In this document: positions 23,294-31,837 of the stretch, one piece after another
Position numbering within the stretch: position 1 is the first letter of the stretch
How the letters are laid out: each line of letters starts with the position of its first letter
Assembly: GCF_013426975.1 (NCBI RefSeq)
Contig: NZ_JACCPY010000002.1
Location: 186,001-250,000, forward strand
Origin: Sphaerotilus sulfidivorans
GTDB taxonomy: Bacteria > Pseudomonadota > Gammaproteobacteria > Burkholderiales > Burkholderiaceae_C
Direction: 5' to 3'
DNA: 64,000 bases
Position numbers and translations under genes: made by a program
The notes under the pieces: generated by a model
Seen by the model: the letters and a program-made list of their open reading frames with translations, nothing else
Told to the model about the DNA's origin: nothing
The model's database searches: none

Positions 23294-23760
23294 GCGGCGG
23301 GCTCTGCGGTCTTTTCTGCAGCCAGCAGACGGCCGGCTGCCAGCCGTGCACGCACATGCCAGGCGCAGGCGCCGAACAGCAGCACCGACAGCACGATCTC
23401 GGTCAGGGCCAGCGCCGGGCCCAGGCCGCGTTCGCCCAGCACCCGCACGCCGCCCTCGGCCGCGTAGAGCCAGACCGCCAGACTCAGCCAGCGGTAGGTG
23501 TAGAGCCGCATGCGCCACAGGCCGGGCAGGGCCAGCACCAGCGGCACCACCTTGATCGCCAGCGTGCCGCGCCCGGTCGGGGCCAGCACCAGCTCCCACA
23601 GCAGCCCCAGCACGACCAGCGCCAGGCACAGTCCGAAGGTCAGCCAGCGGCTGCGCTGCACCGCGGGCGTGGGCGGTCGCGGCTGGCCGTCGACCGGATC
23701 GACCGGATCGGTGGAATGGGCGGCAGTCGGGTGGGGCGAGGGGACGGGAGCGTCGTTCAT
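23290..23760 (-). CDS. DUF2069 family membrane protein
   Basis: This 156-residue inner-membrane protein starts with a Pro-rich, cytoplasmic-looking segment of about 37 residues, followed by about four hydrophobic helices. LWELVLAPTGRGTLAIKVVP and LYTYRWLSLAVWLYAAEG are typical of DUF2069. Function is unknown. It overlaps the oxidase start by 4 nt, so the two are translationally coupled, and it diverges from the YihY gene. A start further upstream at 23820 is possible but would overlap the YihY start codon. Confidence 0.8.
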   Translation of the reverse strand: MNDAPVPSPHPTAAHSTDPVDPVDGQPRPPTPAVQRSRWLTFGLCLALVVLGLLWELVLAPTGRGTLAIKVVPLVLALPGLWRMRLYTYRWLSLAVWLYAAEGGVRVLGERGLGPALALTEIVLSVLLFGACAWHVRARLAAGRLLAAEKTAEPAA

Positions 23761-23818
23761 GTGGGCGGGGATCGTGTTCGTTCCCGGGCGGGCCGGGGGC
23801 TTTGGCATGATATCCGTC

Positions 23819-25045
23819 ATGAATATCTCCCGATCGCACTGGCCCTGGCGCGAGACCCTGCAGACCCTGCGCCAGCGCTTTCGCGAAGACCGGCTGGGCG
23901 TGGCGGCCGGCAGCCTGACCTTCACCACCACCGTCTCGCTGGTGCCGCTGCTGACGGTGGCCTTCGCGATCTTCACCGTCTTTCCGATGTTCGCCAGCCT
24001 GCGCAAGGCGCTGGAGCTGTACTTCCTGCAGAACCTGGTGCCTGACGCGATCGCGCGGCCGGTGCTGCAGCAGCTCACGCTGTTCGCCACCAAGGCCAGC
24101 CGGGTGGGGGCGGTGGGTCTGGTGGTGCTGTTCTTCACCGCGATCGCGATGCTGCAGACCATCGACCGTTCGCTCAACGCGATCTGGCGGGTGCGTCAGC
24201 CCCGGTCGCTGACCCGCCGGGTGCTGGTGTACTGGACCACCGCCACGCTCGGGCCGCTGATGCTGGGCTTCAGCCTGTCGCTGACCTCCTGGGCCCTGAC
24301 CGCGTCGCGCGATGTGGTCGAAAGCCTGCCGGGCGGGGTGGCGCTGCTGCTGGGGCTGGCCGAGCTGCTGCTGATGGCCCTGGGCGCGGCGATGCTGTTC
24401 CGCTTCGTGCCCAACACCCAGGTGCGCTGGACCCATGCGTTGGCGGGCGGGATCTTCGTCGCGGTGGCCTTCGAGATCGCCAAGAAGCTGCTGGCCTGGT
24501 ACTTGAGCCTGGTGCCGACCTACACCACGATCTACGGCGCCTTCGCGACCCTGCCGATCCTGCTGATCTGGATCTATCTGGGCTGGGTCATCGTGCTGCT
24601 GGGCGCGGTGGTGGCGGCCTACATGCCCAGCCTGGACCTGCGGGTGCGCCGGCGCGAGTACCGGCCGGGCTGGCGCTTCGTGCTGGCGCTGGAACTGCTG
24701 GGCGAGCTGGCCCGGGCGCGTCAGACGCCAGCGCGCGGCATGGCGCTGGCCGCGCTGTGCGAGCGCCTGCGTCTGGACCCGCTGCAGGCCGAGCCGGTGC
24801 TGGAGGTGCTGCAGCGCCTCGACTGGATCGGGCTGCTGGCCGAGGACGGCGAGGCGCGCCATGTGCTGCTGGCCGAGCCGGCGGCCACGCCTCTGGCCCC
24901 GCTGGTCGAGCGGCTGCTGCTGGCCGGCGATCCGCTGCTGCAGCCGCTGCAGCAGCGCACCGGCCTGTCGGAACTCACCCTGGCCGATGCCCTGGCCAGG
25001 CCTGGGGAGCCTGACTGCCTGGATCCGCAACATTCCGTGAACTGA
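23819..25045 (+). CDS. YihY/BrkB family inner-membrane protein
   Basis: This 408-residue protein begins MNISRSHWPWRETLQTL and has about six transmembrane helices in its first 270 residues. GVAAGSLTFTTTVSLVPLLT and the AFEIAKKLLAWYLSLVPTY segment are YihY-family hallmarks. The family was once called RNase BN, which is no longer accepted. The last about 130 residues are soluble and look like a winged-helix domain. An ATG 12 nt upstream (MISVMNIS) is an alternative start. Confidence 0.88.
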   Translation: MNISRSHWPWRETLQTLRQRFREDRLGVAAGSLTFTTTVSLVPLLTVAFAIFTVFPMFASLRKALELYFLQNLVPDAIARPVLQQLTLFATKASRVGAVGLVVLFFTAIAMLQTIDRSLNAIWRVRQPRSLTRRVLVYWTTATLGPLMLGFSLSLTSWALTASRDVVESLPGGVALLLGLAELLLMALGAAMLFRFVPNTQVRWTHALAGGIFVAVAFEIAKKLLAWYLSLVPTYTTIYGAFATLPILLIWIYLGWVIVLLGAVVAAYMPSLDLRVRRREYRPGWRFVLALELLGELARARQTPARGMALAALCERLRLDPLQAEPVLEVLQRLDWIGLLAEDGEARHVLLAEPAATPLAPLVERLLLAGDPLLQPLQQRTGLSELTLADALARPGEPDCLDPQHSVN

Positions 25046-25215
25046 AGTCCGGCAGCGTGGACCCGGACATGAGCCGGAGCAGCACCCGGACCCGGCAGGT
25101 TTTTGTGGTTTCAGCCGGGGAACCCGCGCCCTAGGCTTGCGCAGTTCTCGCAGCCTGCCTGCGAGCATGATTCCTGTTGTTCCCATTCCAGGCAGTTCGA
25201 GGGAAGGAAACCTGC

Positions 25216-26865
25216 ATGCGCACCAATCTGCCGATCACCCAGCGGGAGTACGCTTTCCCGGCCGGGCAGGCCCTGGTCTCCACGACCGATCTCCAGGGGC
25301 GGATCCTCTATTGCAATCCGGCCTTCATCGAGGTCAGCGGCTACATCCGGGAGGAATTGCTCGGTCAGCCCCACAACATGATTCGCCACCCCGACATGCC
25401 GGAAGAGGCCTTCCGCGACATGTGGCAGACGATCGAGTCGGGGCAGCCCTGGTCCGGACTGGTGAAGAACCGGCGCAAGAACGGCGATCACTACTGGGTC
25501 ATGGCCAATGTGACGCCTCTGCTCGATGGCGATCGACCTGTGGGCTACATGTCGGTGCGCACCCTGCCTGACCGTCAGCAGGTGAGCGAGGCCGAGACCT
25601 TGTATGCCCGCATGCGCGAGGCGGCGAGCCGGGGCGGCGGCGGACCGCGCCTGCAGGCGGGTCGTCTGGCGCCTCAGGGCGTGCTGGCCCGCGGGTTGGA
25701 CCGCCTGCAGGGCGACGGTCACTGGCGCACCCAGGCGCTGTGCCTGCTTGGCGTGGCCGGCGGCTGGGGCGGCGCGCAGCTGATGTCGCTCTGGCCCGGG
25801 CAGCTTGCCGCGACGGCGGCGGCGGCGCTCCTGGCTGCCGGTGTGTCGGTCGGCGTGGCCGCGCTGATCCGCCGGCAGAACCAGGAGCCGCTGAAGGCGC
25901 TGCTGCGCTTTGCCAACCGGCTGGCTGCCGGCGATCTGACCGGGCAGCTGCCGACCGGCCAGCCCGGGCTGAGCGGCCGGCTGGCGCGAGCGCTCAATCA
26001 GCTCTCGGTCAACCTGATGGCCATCGTCGGCGACACCCGTGCCGGCGTCGAGCGGCTGCGGCACACCTCGCATGATCTGGCCAGCGGCAACCGCAATCTG
26101 GCCGAGCGCACCGAATCCCAGGCCTCCAGCCTGGAGCAGACCTCCGCGTCGATGGCCGAGATCACCGAGACGGTGCGGCACAGCGCCGATACCGCCCGCG
26201 ATGTCGCCGATGTGGCGCGCCAGGCGGCCGACGTGACTGCGCGCAGCACCGAGGCGGTCAAGGAGGTCACCGTCACGGTCGAGGCGATCGCGGATGCCTC
26301 GCGACGCATCCGCGAGATCACCCAGGTGATCGACGGCATCGCGCTGCAGACCAATCTGCTGGCGCTCAATGCCGCGGTGGAGGCCGCACGCGCTGGCGAG
26401 CAGGGACGGGGTTTCGGTGTCGTGGCTGGCGAGGTGCGCCAGCTCGCGCAGCGCACCTCGGTGGCGGCCCGCGAGATCAAGGACCTGATCGAGGATGCCG
26501 GTCTGAAGGTCGAGGCCGGCTCCGAGCAGACCCGTCGGGCCTGCGGCACGATGGAGGAGGCCCAGGCGGCGGTGCAGCGCATGAGCGAGCTGGTGGCGGG
26601 CATCAGCGCCGGTGCCTCCGAGCAGCTCAACGGCATCTCCCAGATCAACGAGGCGGTCTCGCACATGGATCAGCTCACGCAGAAGAACGCGGCGCTGGTC
26701 GACGAGCTGTCCTCGGCATCCGAGACGGTCACCGGCCAGGCCCAGGCGGTGACCGAGGCGGTGGCGGTGTTCCGGCTCGATGCGGCGGCACCGGCGCTGG
26801 CCCACGCCAGCGATGCGGTCAGCCTGCGTCGGGAGATGAAGGCGCGTCGGCTGGCGACGGCCTGA
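25216..26865 (+). CDS. aer: Aer-type energy-taxis receptor (PAS + methyl-accepting domain)
   Basis: This 549-residue chemoreceptor has an N-terminal PAS domain (about residues 15-115) with [38 protein letters not shown] and [18 protein letters not shown], closely matching the FAD-binding PAS of E. coli Aer. A hydrophobic hairpin (about 178-218) anchors it without a periplasmic domain. A HAMP-like segment and the signalling domain with the tip [20 protein letters not shown] follow. It should report redox or electron-transport state to CheA. The ATG at 25216 follows a GGAAGGAAA ribosome binding site. Confidence 0.92.
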   Translation: MRTNLPITQREYAFPAGQALVSTTDLQGRILYCNPAFIEVSGYIREELLGQPHNMIRHPDMPEEAFRDMWQTIESGQPWSGLVKNRRKNGDHYWVMANVTPLLDGDRPVGYMSVRTLPDRQQVSEAETLYARMREAASRGGGGPRLQAGRLAPQGVLARGLDRLQGDGHWRTQALCLLGVAGGWGGAQLMSLWPGQLAATAAAALLAAGVSVGVAALIRRQNQEPLKALLRFANRLAAGDLTGQLPTGQPGLSGRLARALNQLSVNLMAIVGDTRAGVERLRHTSHDLASGNRNLAERTESQASSLEQTSASMAEITETVRHSADTARDVADVARQAADVTARSTEAVKEVTVTVEAIADASRRIREITQVIDGIALQTNLLALNAAVEAARAGEQGRGFGVVAGEVRQLAQRTSVAAREIKDLIEDAGLKVEAGSEQTRRACGTMEEAQAAVQRMSELVAGISAGASEQLNGISQINEAVSHMDQLTQKNAALVDELSSASETVTGQAQAVTEAVAVFRLDAAAPALAHASDAVSLRREMKARRLATA

Positions 26866-27733
26866 CGGGACGGGCCGTCGCCTCGGCCTGCAGCACCGCC
26901 TGCAGCGCCGCGACGAAGCCTTCGGGGTCGTCCTCCATCATCGCGTGGCCGGCCTGAGGCAGCGTCTGCTGCTCGGCCTGCAGCGCATCCCTCAGCGCCG
27001 CGGTGCGTCGCACCGGGGTCATCTGGTCGAGCTCGCCGCAGATCAGGTGGCAGCGCGGCGGGCCGCCGGCCTCGGTCAGCAGGCGTGCCGCCGCCAGCGC
27101 GCTGTCATGGCGGTCGCAGGCGGCCAGATCCAGCTCCAGCAAGGTGCGCCGGCCTTCGGGCAGCAGCCGTGCATCGCAGCCGGCCAGCACCCGCTGCATG
27201 CGTGCCCTGCTGGCGGCCTGACGCTCGGCACGGCCGTCCGACGGGCCCGCATGTGACAGCGAGGCGATCAGCTCGATCGCCTGGAGCGGGGCTTCGGCCG
27301 CCTGCTGCAGCAGCACCGGTGCCACCCGCATCGGGAACGCGGTGCCGACCAGCACCAGATCGCTGATCTGCGGATCCTGCGGCGCCTTGTCAGGCCCCGC
27401 CAGACGCGCAGCCACCTCCAGCGCGATCAGCGAGCCCATGCTGTGGCCGACCAGCACGGTCCGCCTGAGCCCGGCCGATCGCAGCAGGGCCAGCAGGGTG
27501 TCGGCCATCGCGCCGATGTCTGCGTCAGGCGGGCCCTCGCTGAGGCCGTGGCCGGGCAGGTCCGGCACCAGCACGCCCAGGCCCTGCGTCCGGCACCAGC
27601 GCGCCGCATGCGTCCAGACGCTCCGGTCGTTGAGCGCGCCATGCACGAACACGACGCATCGTGAATCGGGGGCGGCGCCAGGCGTCTGGTCGGCATGCAG
27701 CTGGCGTCCGGCCAGCATGAATCGCATCGGCAT
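26819..27733 (-). CDS. alpha/beta hydrolase
   Basis: This 304-residue alpha/beta-hydrolase fold protein has the oxyanion-hole segment [14 protein letters not shown] (about residue 28), the nucleophile elbow [15 protein letters not shown] (Ser about 102), and a late aspartate in [13 protein letters not shown] with a histidine in [13 protein letters not shown]. Substrate is unknown; esterase or lactonase activity is plausible. A GAGGAGAC ribosome binding site supports the start at 27733. It converges on the aer-like gene and overlaps its 3' end by 47 nt. Confidence 0.88.
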   Translation of the reverse strand: MPMRFMLAGRQLHADQTPGAAPDSRCVVFVHGALNDRSVWTHAARWCRTQGLGVLVPDLPGHGLSEGPPDADIGAMADTLLALLRSAGLRRTVLVGHSMGSLIALEVAARLAGPDKAPQDPQISDLVLVGTAFPMRVAPVLLQQAAEAPLQAIELIASLSHAGPSDGRAERQAASRARMQRVLAGCDARLLPEGRRTLLELDLAACDRHDSALAAARLLTEAGGPPRCHLICGELDQMTPVRRTAALRDALQAEQQTLPQAGHAMMEDDPEGFVAALQAVLQAEATARPVRPSPADAPSSPDAG

Positions 27734-27835
27734 CACACAGGTCTCCTCGGGGTGAACTCGGGCAGGATGTGGGCTATATTGGCGCAACAGCACCGTTTCT
27801 TGCGTCCCGAATCCGACAACTCCAAGGACCTCCCC

Positions 27836-28303
27836 ATGAAAGTCAGCGACATCCTGCGTGTCAAGGGAAACACGCTCTTCACCGTCACCCCGAACCAGCC
27901 GCTGGCCGAAGCCGTGGCCGTGATGGCCGAGCATGACATCGGCTCGCTGGTGGTCATGGAGCACGGCGACCTGGTCGGCATGCTCACCTTCCGCGAGGTC
28001 ATCCAGGCGGTCGTGCGCAACCAGGGCTCCATCGGCGCGATGACGGTGCGTGGCGTGATGGACGATCACCCGCTGACCTGCACGCCCGGCACCGAGATGG
28101 ACGAAGTGCGTCGCATGATGCTCGAGCGCCATGCCCGCTACATGCCGGTCATGAGCGCCCGCACGCTGATGGGCGTGATCTCCTTCTACGACGTGGCCAA
28201 GGCGGTGGTCGACAGCCAGGACTTCGAGAACCGCATGCTCAAGGCCTACATCCGCGACTGGCCGGCCGAGGCGGGCAGCGACGAGGCGGCCTCGCGCACC
28301 TGA
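27836..28303 (+). CDS. CBS-domain pair protein
   Basis: This 155-residue cytosolic protein consists of two CBS domains (about residues 5-62 and 72-130), with LAEAVAVMAEHDIGSLVVME and a matching second-domain pattern EMDEVRRMMLERHARYMPVM. Such modules bind adenine nucleotides and act as energy sensors. There is no attached catalytic domain, so the partner is unknown. It is divergent from the alpha/beta hydrolase, and its 3' end overlaps the opposing membrane-HAMP gene by 58 nt. Confidence 0.88.
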   Translation: MKVSDILRVKGNTLFTVTPNQPLAEAVAVMAEHDIGSLVVMEHGDLVGMLTFREVIQAVVRNQGSIGAMTVRGVMDDHPLTCTPGTEMDEVRRMMLERHARYMPVMSARTLMGVISFYDVAKAVVDSQDFENRMLKAYIRDWPAEAGSDEAASRT

Positions 28304-28743
28304 ACCTGGTGCACCTGATCGGGCTCATCGCCATTCTCTGACGGCAGCACGACCGTCAGGTAGTCGCCCAGCTCGCGGATGCGGCGCAGCACCTCGCCGC
28401 TTTCGTCCAGACGAAGCACCGGAACCGGGTGGTCGTAGTCGCCGCGCTGCAGTGCGTCCAGCGCCTGCTGCGCCTGCAGCAGCGGCTCGGTCAGGGCGCG
28501 CCCGTGTGACTGCACCAGCGCCAGCGCCAGGCCGAGTGCGCCCAGCAGCAGTGCGCCTGCCAGCGGACTGCCGGCCGGACCGGGCCACTGATGCGACACC
28601 AGCAGCGCCAGCGTGGCCAGGCCAAGCGGCAGCAGGGCGCAGAGCAGCAGCCGGGTCCGGATCGACAAGGCAGGGCGGCGACGTCCGGGCGCGATGCGGC
28701 AGCTGCAGCGAGAGCGGTGGACAGGACAGGGTCGCTTTGGCAT
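28246..28743 (-). CDS. membrane protein with HAMP-like linker and no output domain
   Basis: This 165-residue protein has a basic Cys-rich N-terminus, two transmembrane helices (about residues 39-60 and 66-90) and a HAMP-like segment with LLQAQQALDALQRGDYDHPV and LRLDESGEVLRRIRELGDYL. It stops about 30 residues later without a kinase, methyl-accepting or cyclase domain. It may be the surviving front half of a receptor or a stand-alone signal coupler. Its last 58 nt overlap the CBS gene. The coding assignment rests on the hydrophobic pattern and HAMP spacing. Confidence 0.55.
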   Translation of the reverse strand: MPKRPCPVHRSRCSCRIAPGRRRPALSIRTRLLLCALLPLGLATLALLVSHQWPGPAGSPLAGALLLGALGLALALVQSHGRALTEPLLQAQQALDALQRGDYDHPVPVLRLDESGEVLRRIRELGDYLTVVLPSENGDEPDQVHQVQVREAASSLPASAGQSRM

Positions 28744-28778
28744 GGTTGTTTCTGCTTGTAACAGGTCTGACCATGCCA

Positions 28779-28812
28779 TAAAAAAAGCACGGCGCCCTTA
28801 AGAGGCCGTGCT
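28779..28812 (-). terminator. Rho-independent terminator of the cheW gene
   Basis: On the minus strand a perfect 8-bp stem AGCACGGC / GCCGTGCT (28805-28812 with 28786-28793) is followed directly by a run of seven T. It lies 50 nt beyond the stop codon of the cheW gene at 28862 and should end its transcript before the HAMP-like gene. Confidence 0.85.
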
Positions 28813-28861
28813 GTCAACGAGTCAGGATGACTCGAGGCTGGAACCGAAAGCGGTCACCCGG

Positions 28862-29425
28862 TCACATGTCGAGCATCGAGCCGGTCAGGCCCATGTCGGA
28901 ACTGCCCATCAGGGCCTCGATGTCGAGCAGGATGAGCATGCGCTCCTGCAGGCTGGCGATGCCGGTGATGTAGTGGGTGTCGACGCTGGCATCCATGTCC
29001 GGCGTGGGGCGGACTGCCTCGCCGGGCAGCTCCAGCACGTCCGACACCGAATCCACCACCGCGCCGACGACGCGACCGTTGATGTTCAGCACGATCACGA
29101 CGGTGAAGCTGTTGTACTCGGCGGAGTCGCAGCCGAATTTCAGCCGCAGGTCGACGATCGGCACGATGACGCCGCGCAGATTGACCACACCCTTGAAGCA
29201 GGATGCGGCGTTGGCGATGCGGGTCGGCGCCTCGTAGGAGCGGATTTCCTGGACCTTGAGGATGTCGATGCCGTATTCCTCGTTGCCCAGGCGGAAGGTC
29301 AGGTACTCGCCGCGCAGGTGGGCCATGCTGCCGCCCTCGGAGCCAGCCTGGCCGCGCTGCTGGGACTTGCTCGAGGCGCCGGAAGGGGAGCGGGTCGCGG
29401 TGGGGGTTTCGAAAGCCGTGCTCAT
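28862..29425 (-). CDS. cheW: chemotaxis coupling protein CheW (first copy)
   Basis: This 187-residue protein couples receptors to the CheA kinase. The core starts at about residue 35 with YLTFRLGNEEYGIDILKVQE and contains CFKGVVNLRGVIVPIVDLRL, the receptor/CheA contact signature. The 33-residue N-terminal extension rich in Ser, Gly and Gln is longer than in E. coli CheW. It stands alone with its own terminator, divergent from aroC. RBS AGGGA precedes the ATG. Confidence 0.94.
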   Translation of the reverse strand: MSTAFETPTATRSPSGASSKSQQRGQAGSEGGSMAHLRGEYLTFRLGNEEYGIDILKVQEIRSYEAPTRIANAASCFKGVVNLRGVIVPIVDLRLKFGCDSAEYNSFTVVIVLNINGRVVGAVVDSVSDVLELPGEAVRPTPDMDASVDTHYITGIASLQERMLILLDIEALMGSSDMGLTGSMLDM

Positions 29426-29576
29426 GGGAGGTCCCTGGTGACGATGGATGGATTTTCGGTATCGACAGGCCTGGGGAAGTCCTGAGCAGCAGGGCATTCG
29501 CCGGACAATTCGCGCCGTCTCGGCCGGCCGGGACCGGGCGCCTACAATCGCCGCCATTTCCTCGAACTCTTCCACC

Positions 29577-30689
29577 ATGTCCGGCAGCACCTTCGGCCTC
29601 CTGTTTCGCGTCACCAACTTCGGCGAGAGCCACGGCCCGGCGATCGGCTGCGTCATCGACGGCTGCCCGCCGGGGCTCGAGCTCTCCGAAGCGGACATCC
29701 AGCCCGATCTGGACCGCCGCCGCCCCGGCACCAGCCGCCATGTGACGCAGCGCAACGAGCCCGACGCGGTGGAGATCCTCTCCGGCGTCTATGAAGGCAA
29801 GACCACCGGCACGCCGATCTGCCTGCTGATCCGCAACACCGACCAGCGCAGCAAGGACTACGGCAACATTCTCGATACCTTCCGTCCCGGCCACGCCGAC
29901 TACACCTACTGGCGCCGCTACGGCCTGCGCGATCCGCGCGGCGGCGGGCGCTCGTCGGCGCGGCTGACCGCGCCGATGGTGGCCGCCGGCGCGGTGGCGA
30001 AGAAGTGGCTGCAGCAGCGCCACGGCACCACCTTCGCCGGCTGGATGACCCAGCTCGGCGACGTGGCGATCCCGTTCGAGGACGAGGCGCAGATTCCGGT
30101 CAACCCCTTCTTCGCGCCGGCGGGCGAGACCAAGGTGGCCGAGCTCGAGGCCTACATGGACGCGCTGCGCCGGTCGGGTGACTCGGTCGGCGCGCGGCTG
30201 AAGGTGGTGGCGCGCGGCGTGCCCGTCGGTCTGGGCGAGCCGCTGTTCGACAAGCTCGATGCCGACATCGCGTACGCGATGATGGGCATCAACGCGGTCA
30301 AGGGCGTGGAGATCGGCGACGGCTTCGGTGTGGTCACGCAGCGCGGCAGCGAGCACGGCGACGAGATGCTGCCGACCGGCTTCGCCAGCAACCATGCCGG
30401 CGGCGTGCTGGGCGGCCTCTCGACCGGTCAGGACCTGGAGGTCTCCATCGCGATCAAGCCGACCAGCTCGATCCGCATCCCGAAGGCCTCGGTCAACCGC
30501 GCCAGTGAGCCGACCTCGGTCGAGACCTTCGGCCGCCATGACCCGTGCGTGGGCATCCGCGCCACGCCGATCGCCGAGGCGATGCTGGCGCTGGTGGTGA
30601 TGGACCATGTGCTGCGCTGGCGCGCGCAGTGCGCGGATGTCGTGCTGCCGGTGCCGCCGCTGGCCGGCCAGATCGCACCGCAGGCCTGA
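29577..30689 (+). CDS. aroC: chorismate synthase
   Basis: This 370-residue enzyme makes chorismate from 5-enolpyruvylshikimate 3-phosphate using reduced FMN, the last step of the shikimate pathway. Signatures present are [40 protein letters not shown] followed by [10 protein letters not shown], and [15 protein letters not shown]. The ATG at 29577 gives the usual start [13 protein letters not shown] possible -10 box TACAAT lies about 30 nt upstream but the -35 match is weak. It is a housekeeping gene embedded in a chemotaxis region. Confidence 0.97.
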   Translation: MSGSTFGLLFRVTNFGESHGPAIGCVIDGCPPGLELSEADIQPDLDRRRPGTSRHVTQRNEPDAVEILSGVYEGKTTGTPICLLIRNTDQRSKDYGNILDTFRPGHADYTYWRRYGLRDPRGGGRSSARLTAPMVAAGAVAKKWLQQRHGTTFAGWMTQLGDVAIPFEDEAQIPVNPFFAPAGETKVAELEAYMDALRRSGDSVGARLKVVARGVPVGLGEPLFDKLDADIAYAMMGINAVKGVEIGDGFGVVTQRGSEHGDEMLPTGFASNHAGGVLGGLSTGQDLEVSIAIKPTSSIRIPKASVNRASEPTSVETFGRHDPCVGIRATPIAEAMLALVVMDHVLRWRAQCADVVLPVPPLAGQIAPQA

Positions 30690-30707
30690 GATCGGCTTCG
30701 GCCGCGT

Positions 30708-31271
30708 TCAGCGCTGCTGGATGCGCCGGATCGCCTGCCGGGACGAGTGGCCGCGTCTGACCTCGATGCGGCCTGCCTGCAGGTCCAGGGTCACGGTGCG
30801 CGGCACGAAGTCGCCGACATCGACCGCCTGCAGATCGAAGCCGTGGTGGTCGATCAGCTCGCAGCCGATGGCGATGTTGCGCTCGCCGATGTTGAAGTTC
30901 GGGCCGTCCCGGCCCGGCATGGTGTCGGCGCCGCCGTAGAGGTGGGTCTGGAAATCCGCGGGCCGGGTGCTGCTGCGCTCGATGGCGTGCAGCAGCAGAC
31001 CGATCGCCTCGTCGCCGAAGCGGGCGTCGGGCGAGCCGTCGCGGCGCTGCCTGCCGGGCAGCAGGTAGTGGCACATCGCGCCGATGCGTCGCTGCGGATG
31101 CCACAGCACCAACGCGACGCACGAGCCCAGCAGCGTGCGCACCGTGCCGGCCTGGGTGCCGAAGTAGAGCTGGCCGGCCAGCAGGTTCAGGGCATGGCCC
31201 TGGCGGGGCTGCACGAAGCCGGAGACCGGTTCGCGGTGGTGTACCGCCGCTTCAGTGAGGCGGCTGCGCAT
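30708..31271 (-). CDS. cheD: chemoreceptor glutamine deamidase CheD
   Basis: This 187-residue protein deamidates glutamines of chemoreceptors. The catalytic cysteine C51 lies in TLLGSCVALVLWHP and H68 in GAMCHYLLP, with the 17-residue spacing seen in characterised CheD. HLYGGADTM and FNIGERNIAIGCELI are further family motifs. Its start overlaps the upstream cheW by 20 nt, so the two are coupled. It is the last gene of the cluster and converges on aroC. Confidence 0.93.
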   Translation of the reverse strand: MRSRLTEAAVHHREPVSGFVQPRQGHALNLLAGQLYFGTQAGTVRTLLGSCVALVLWHPQRRIGAMCHYLLPGRQRRDGSPDARFGDEAIGLLLHAIERSSTRPADFQTHLYGGADTMPGRDGPNFNIGERNIAIGCELIDHHGFDLQAVDVGDFVPRTVTLDLQAGRIEVRRGHSSRQAIRRIQQR

Positions 31272-31812
31272 GCTGGCGATGCTCGCCGATCAGCCCGACC
31301 AGGCGCTGCGGATCGAGGATCGCGGCCAGATCGAGCTCGGGCGTGGCCTGCTGGCGGTGGCGCACCATGCTGCGCAGATGCGCCGCGTCGATGCGCGTGC
31401 CCAGCCGCGGTACCGGCTCGAGGTCGCGTTCGGCGATGTTGATGACCTCCTGCACCGCGTCGACCAGCACGCCCAGCGTCTGCGTGCCGCCGTCGTCGGG
31501 CAGGCAGACGTCGACGATGACGATGCAGGTGCGTCGGCCGATGACGGTGGCGGGCAGGCCGAGCCGGGCGCCGAGGTCGATCACCGGCACGACGACGCCG
31601 CGCAGGTTCATCACGCCGCGAACGAAGGCCGGCATCAGCGGCAGCGGCGTCATGTGGCCGACCTCGAGGATCTCGCGCACCAGGTCGATGCGCACCGCGC
31701 AGGGCTCCAGGCCGAGCGCGAAGCACAGGAACTGGTGCAGCGGCGATCCGTCGTCCTCCCGGGCCGGCTGGCTGTGACCGCGGGAGGCGGAAGCGATCGA
31801 TGAGGCGATCAT
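31252..31812 (-). CDS. cheW: CheW-domain coupling protein (second copy)
   Basis: This 186-residue CheW-like protein has the core HQFLCFALGLEPCAVRIDLVREILEVG and FVRGVMNLRGVVVPVIDLGA. It is only distantly similar to the first copy. The C-terminus after about residue 150 is an extra helical segment. It lies between the poly-HAMP receptor gene (25 nt upstream) and cheD (20-nt overlap), so it probably serves that receptor. Confidence 0.9.
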   Translation of the reverse strand: MIASSIASASRGHSQPAREDDGSPLHQFLCFALGLEPCAVRIDLVREILEVGHMTPLPLMPAFVRGVMNLRGVVVPVIDLGARLGLPATVIGRRTCIVIVDVCLPDDGGTQTLGVLVDAVQEVINIAERDLEPVPRLGTRIDAAHLRSMVRHRQQATPELDLAAILDPQRLVGLIGEHRQHAQPPH

Positions 31813-31837
31813 GGCAGGCGGGGCGCGCGGGCCGGGT

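Noticed and set aside
21860-25186. A single 1108-codon minus-strand frame that could be read as a fusion extending from the FAD oxidase
   Set aside because: The homologous oxidase begins at the ATG at 23293. The upstream part is a shadow of the YihY gene and of the DUF2069 gene.
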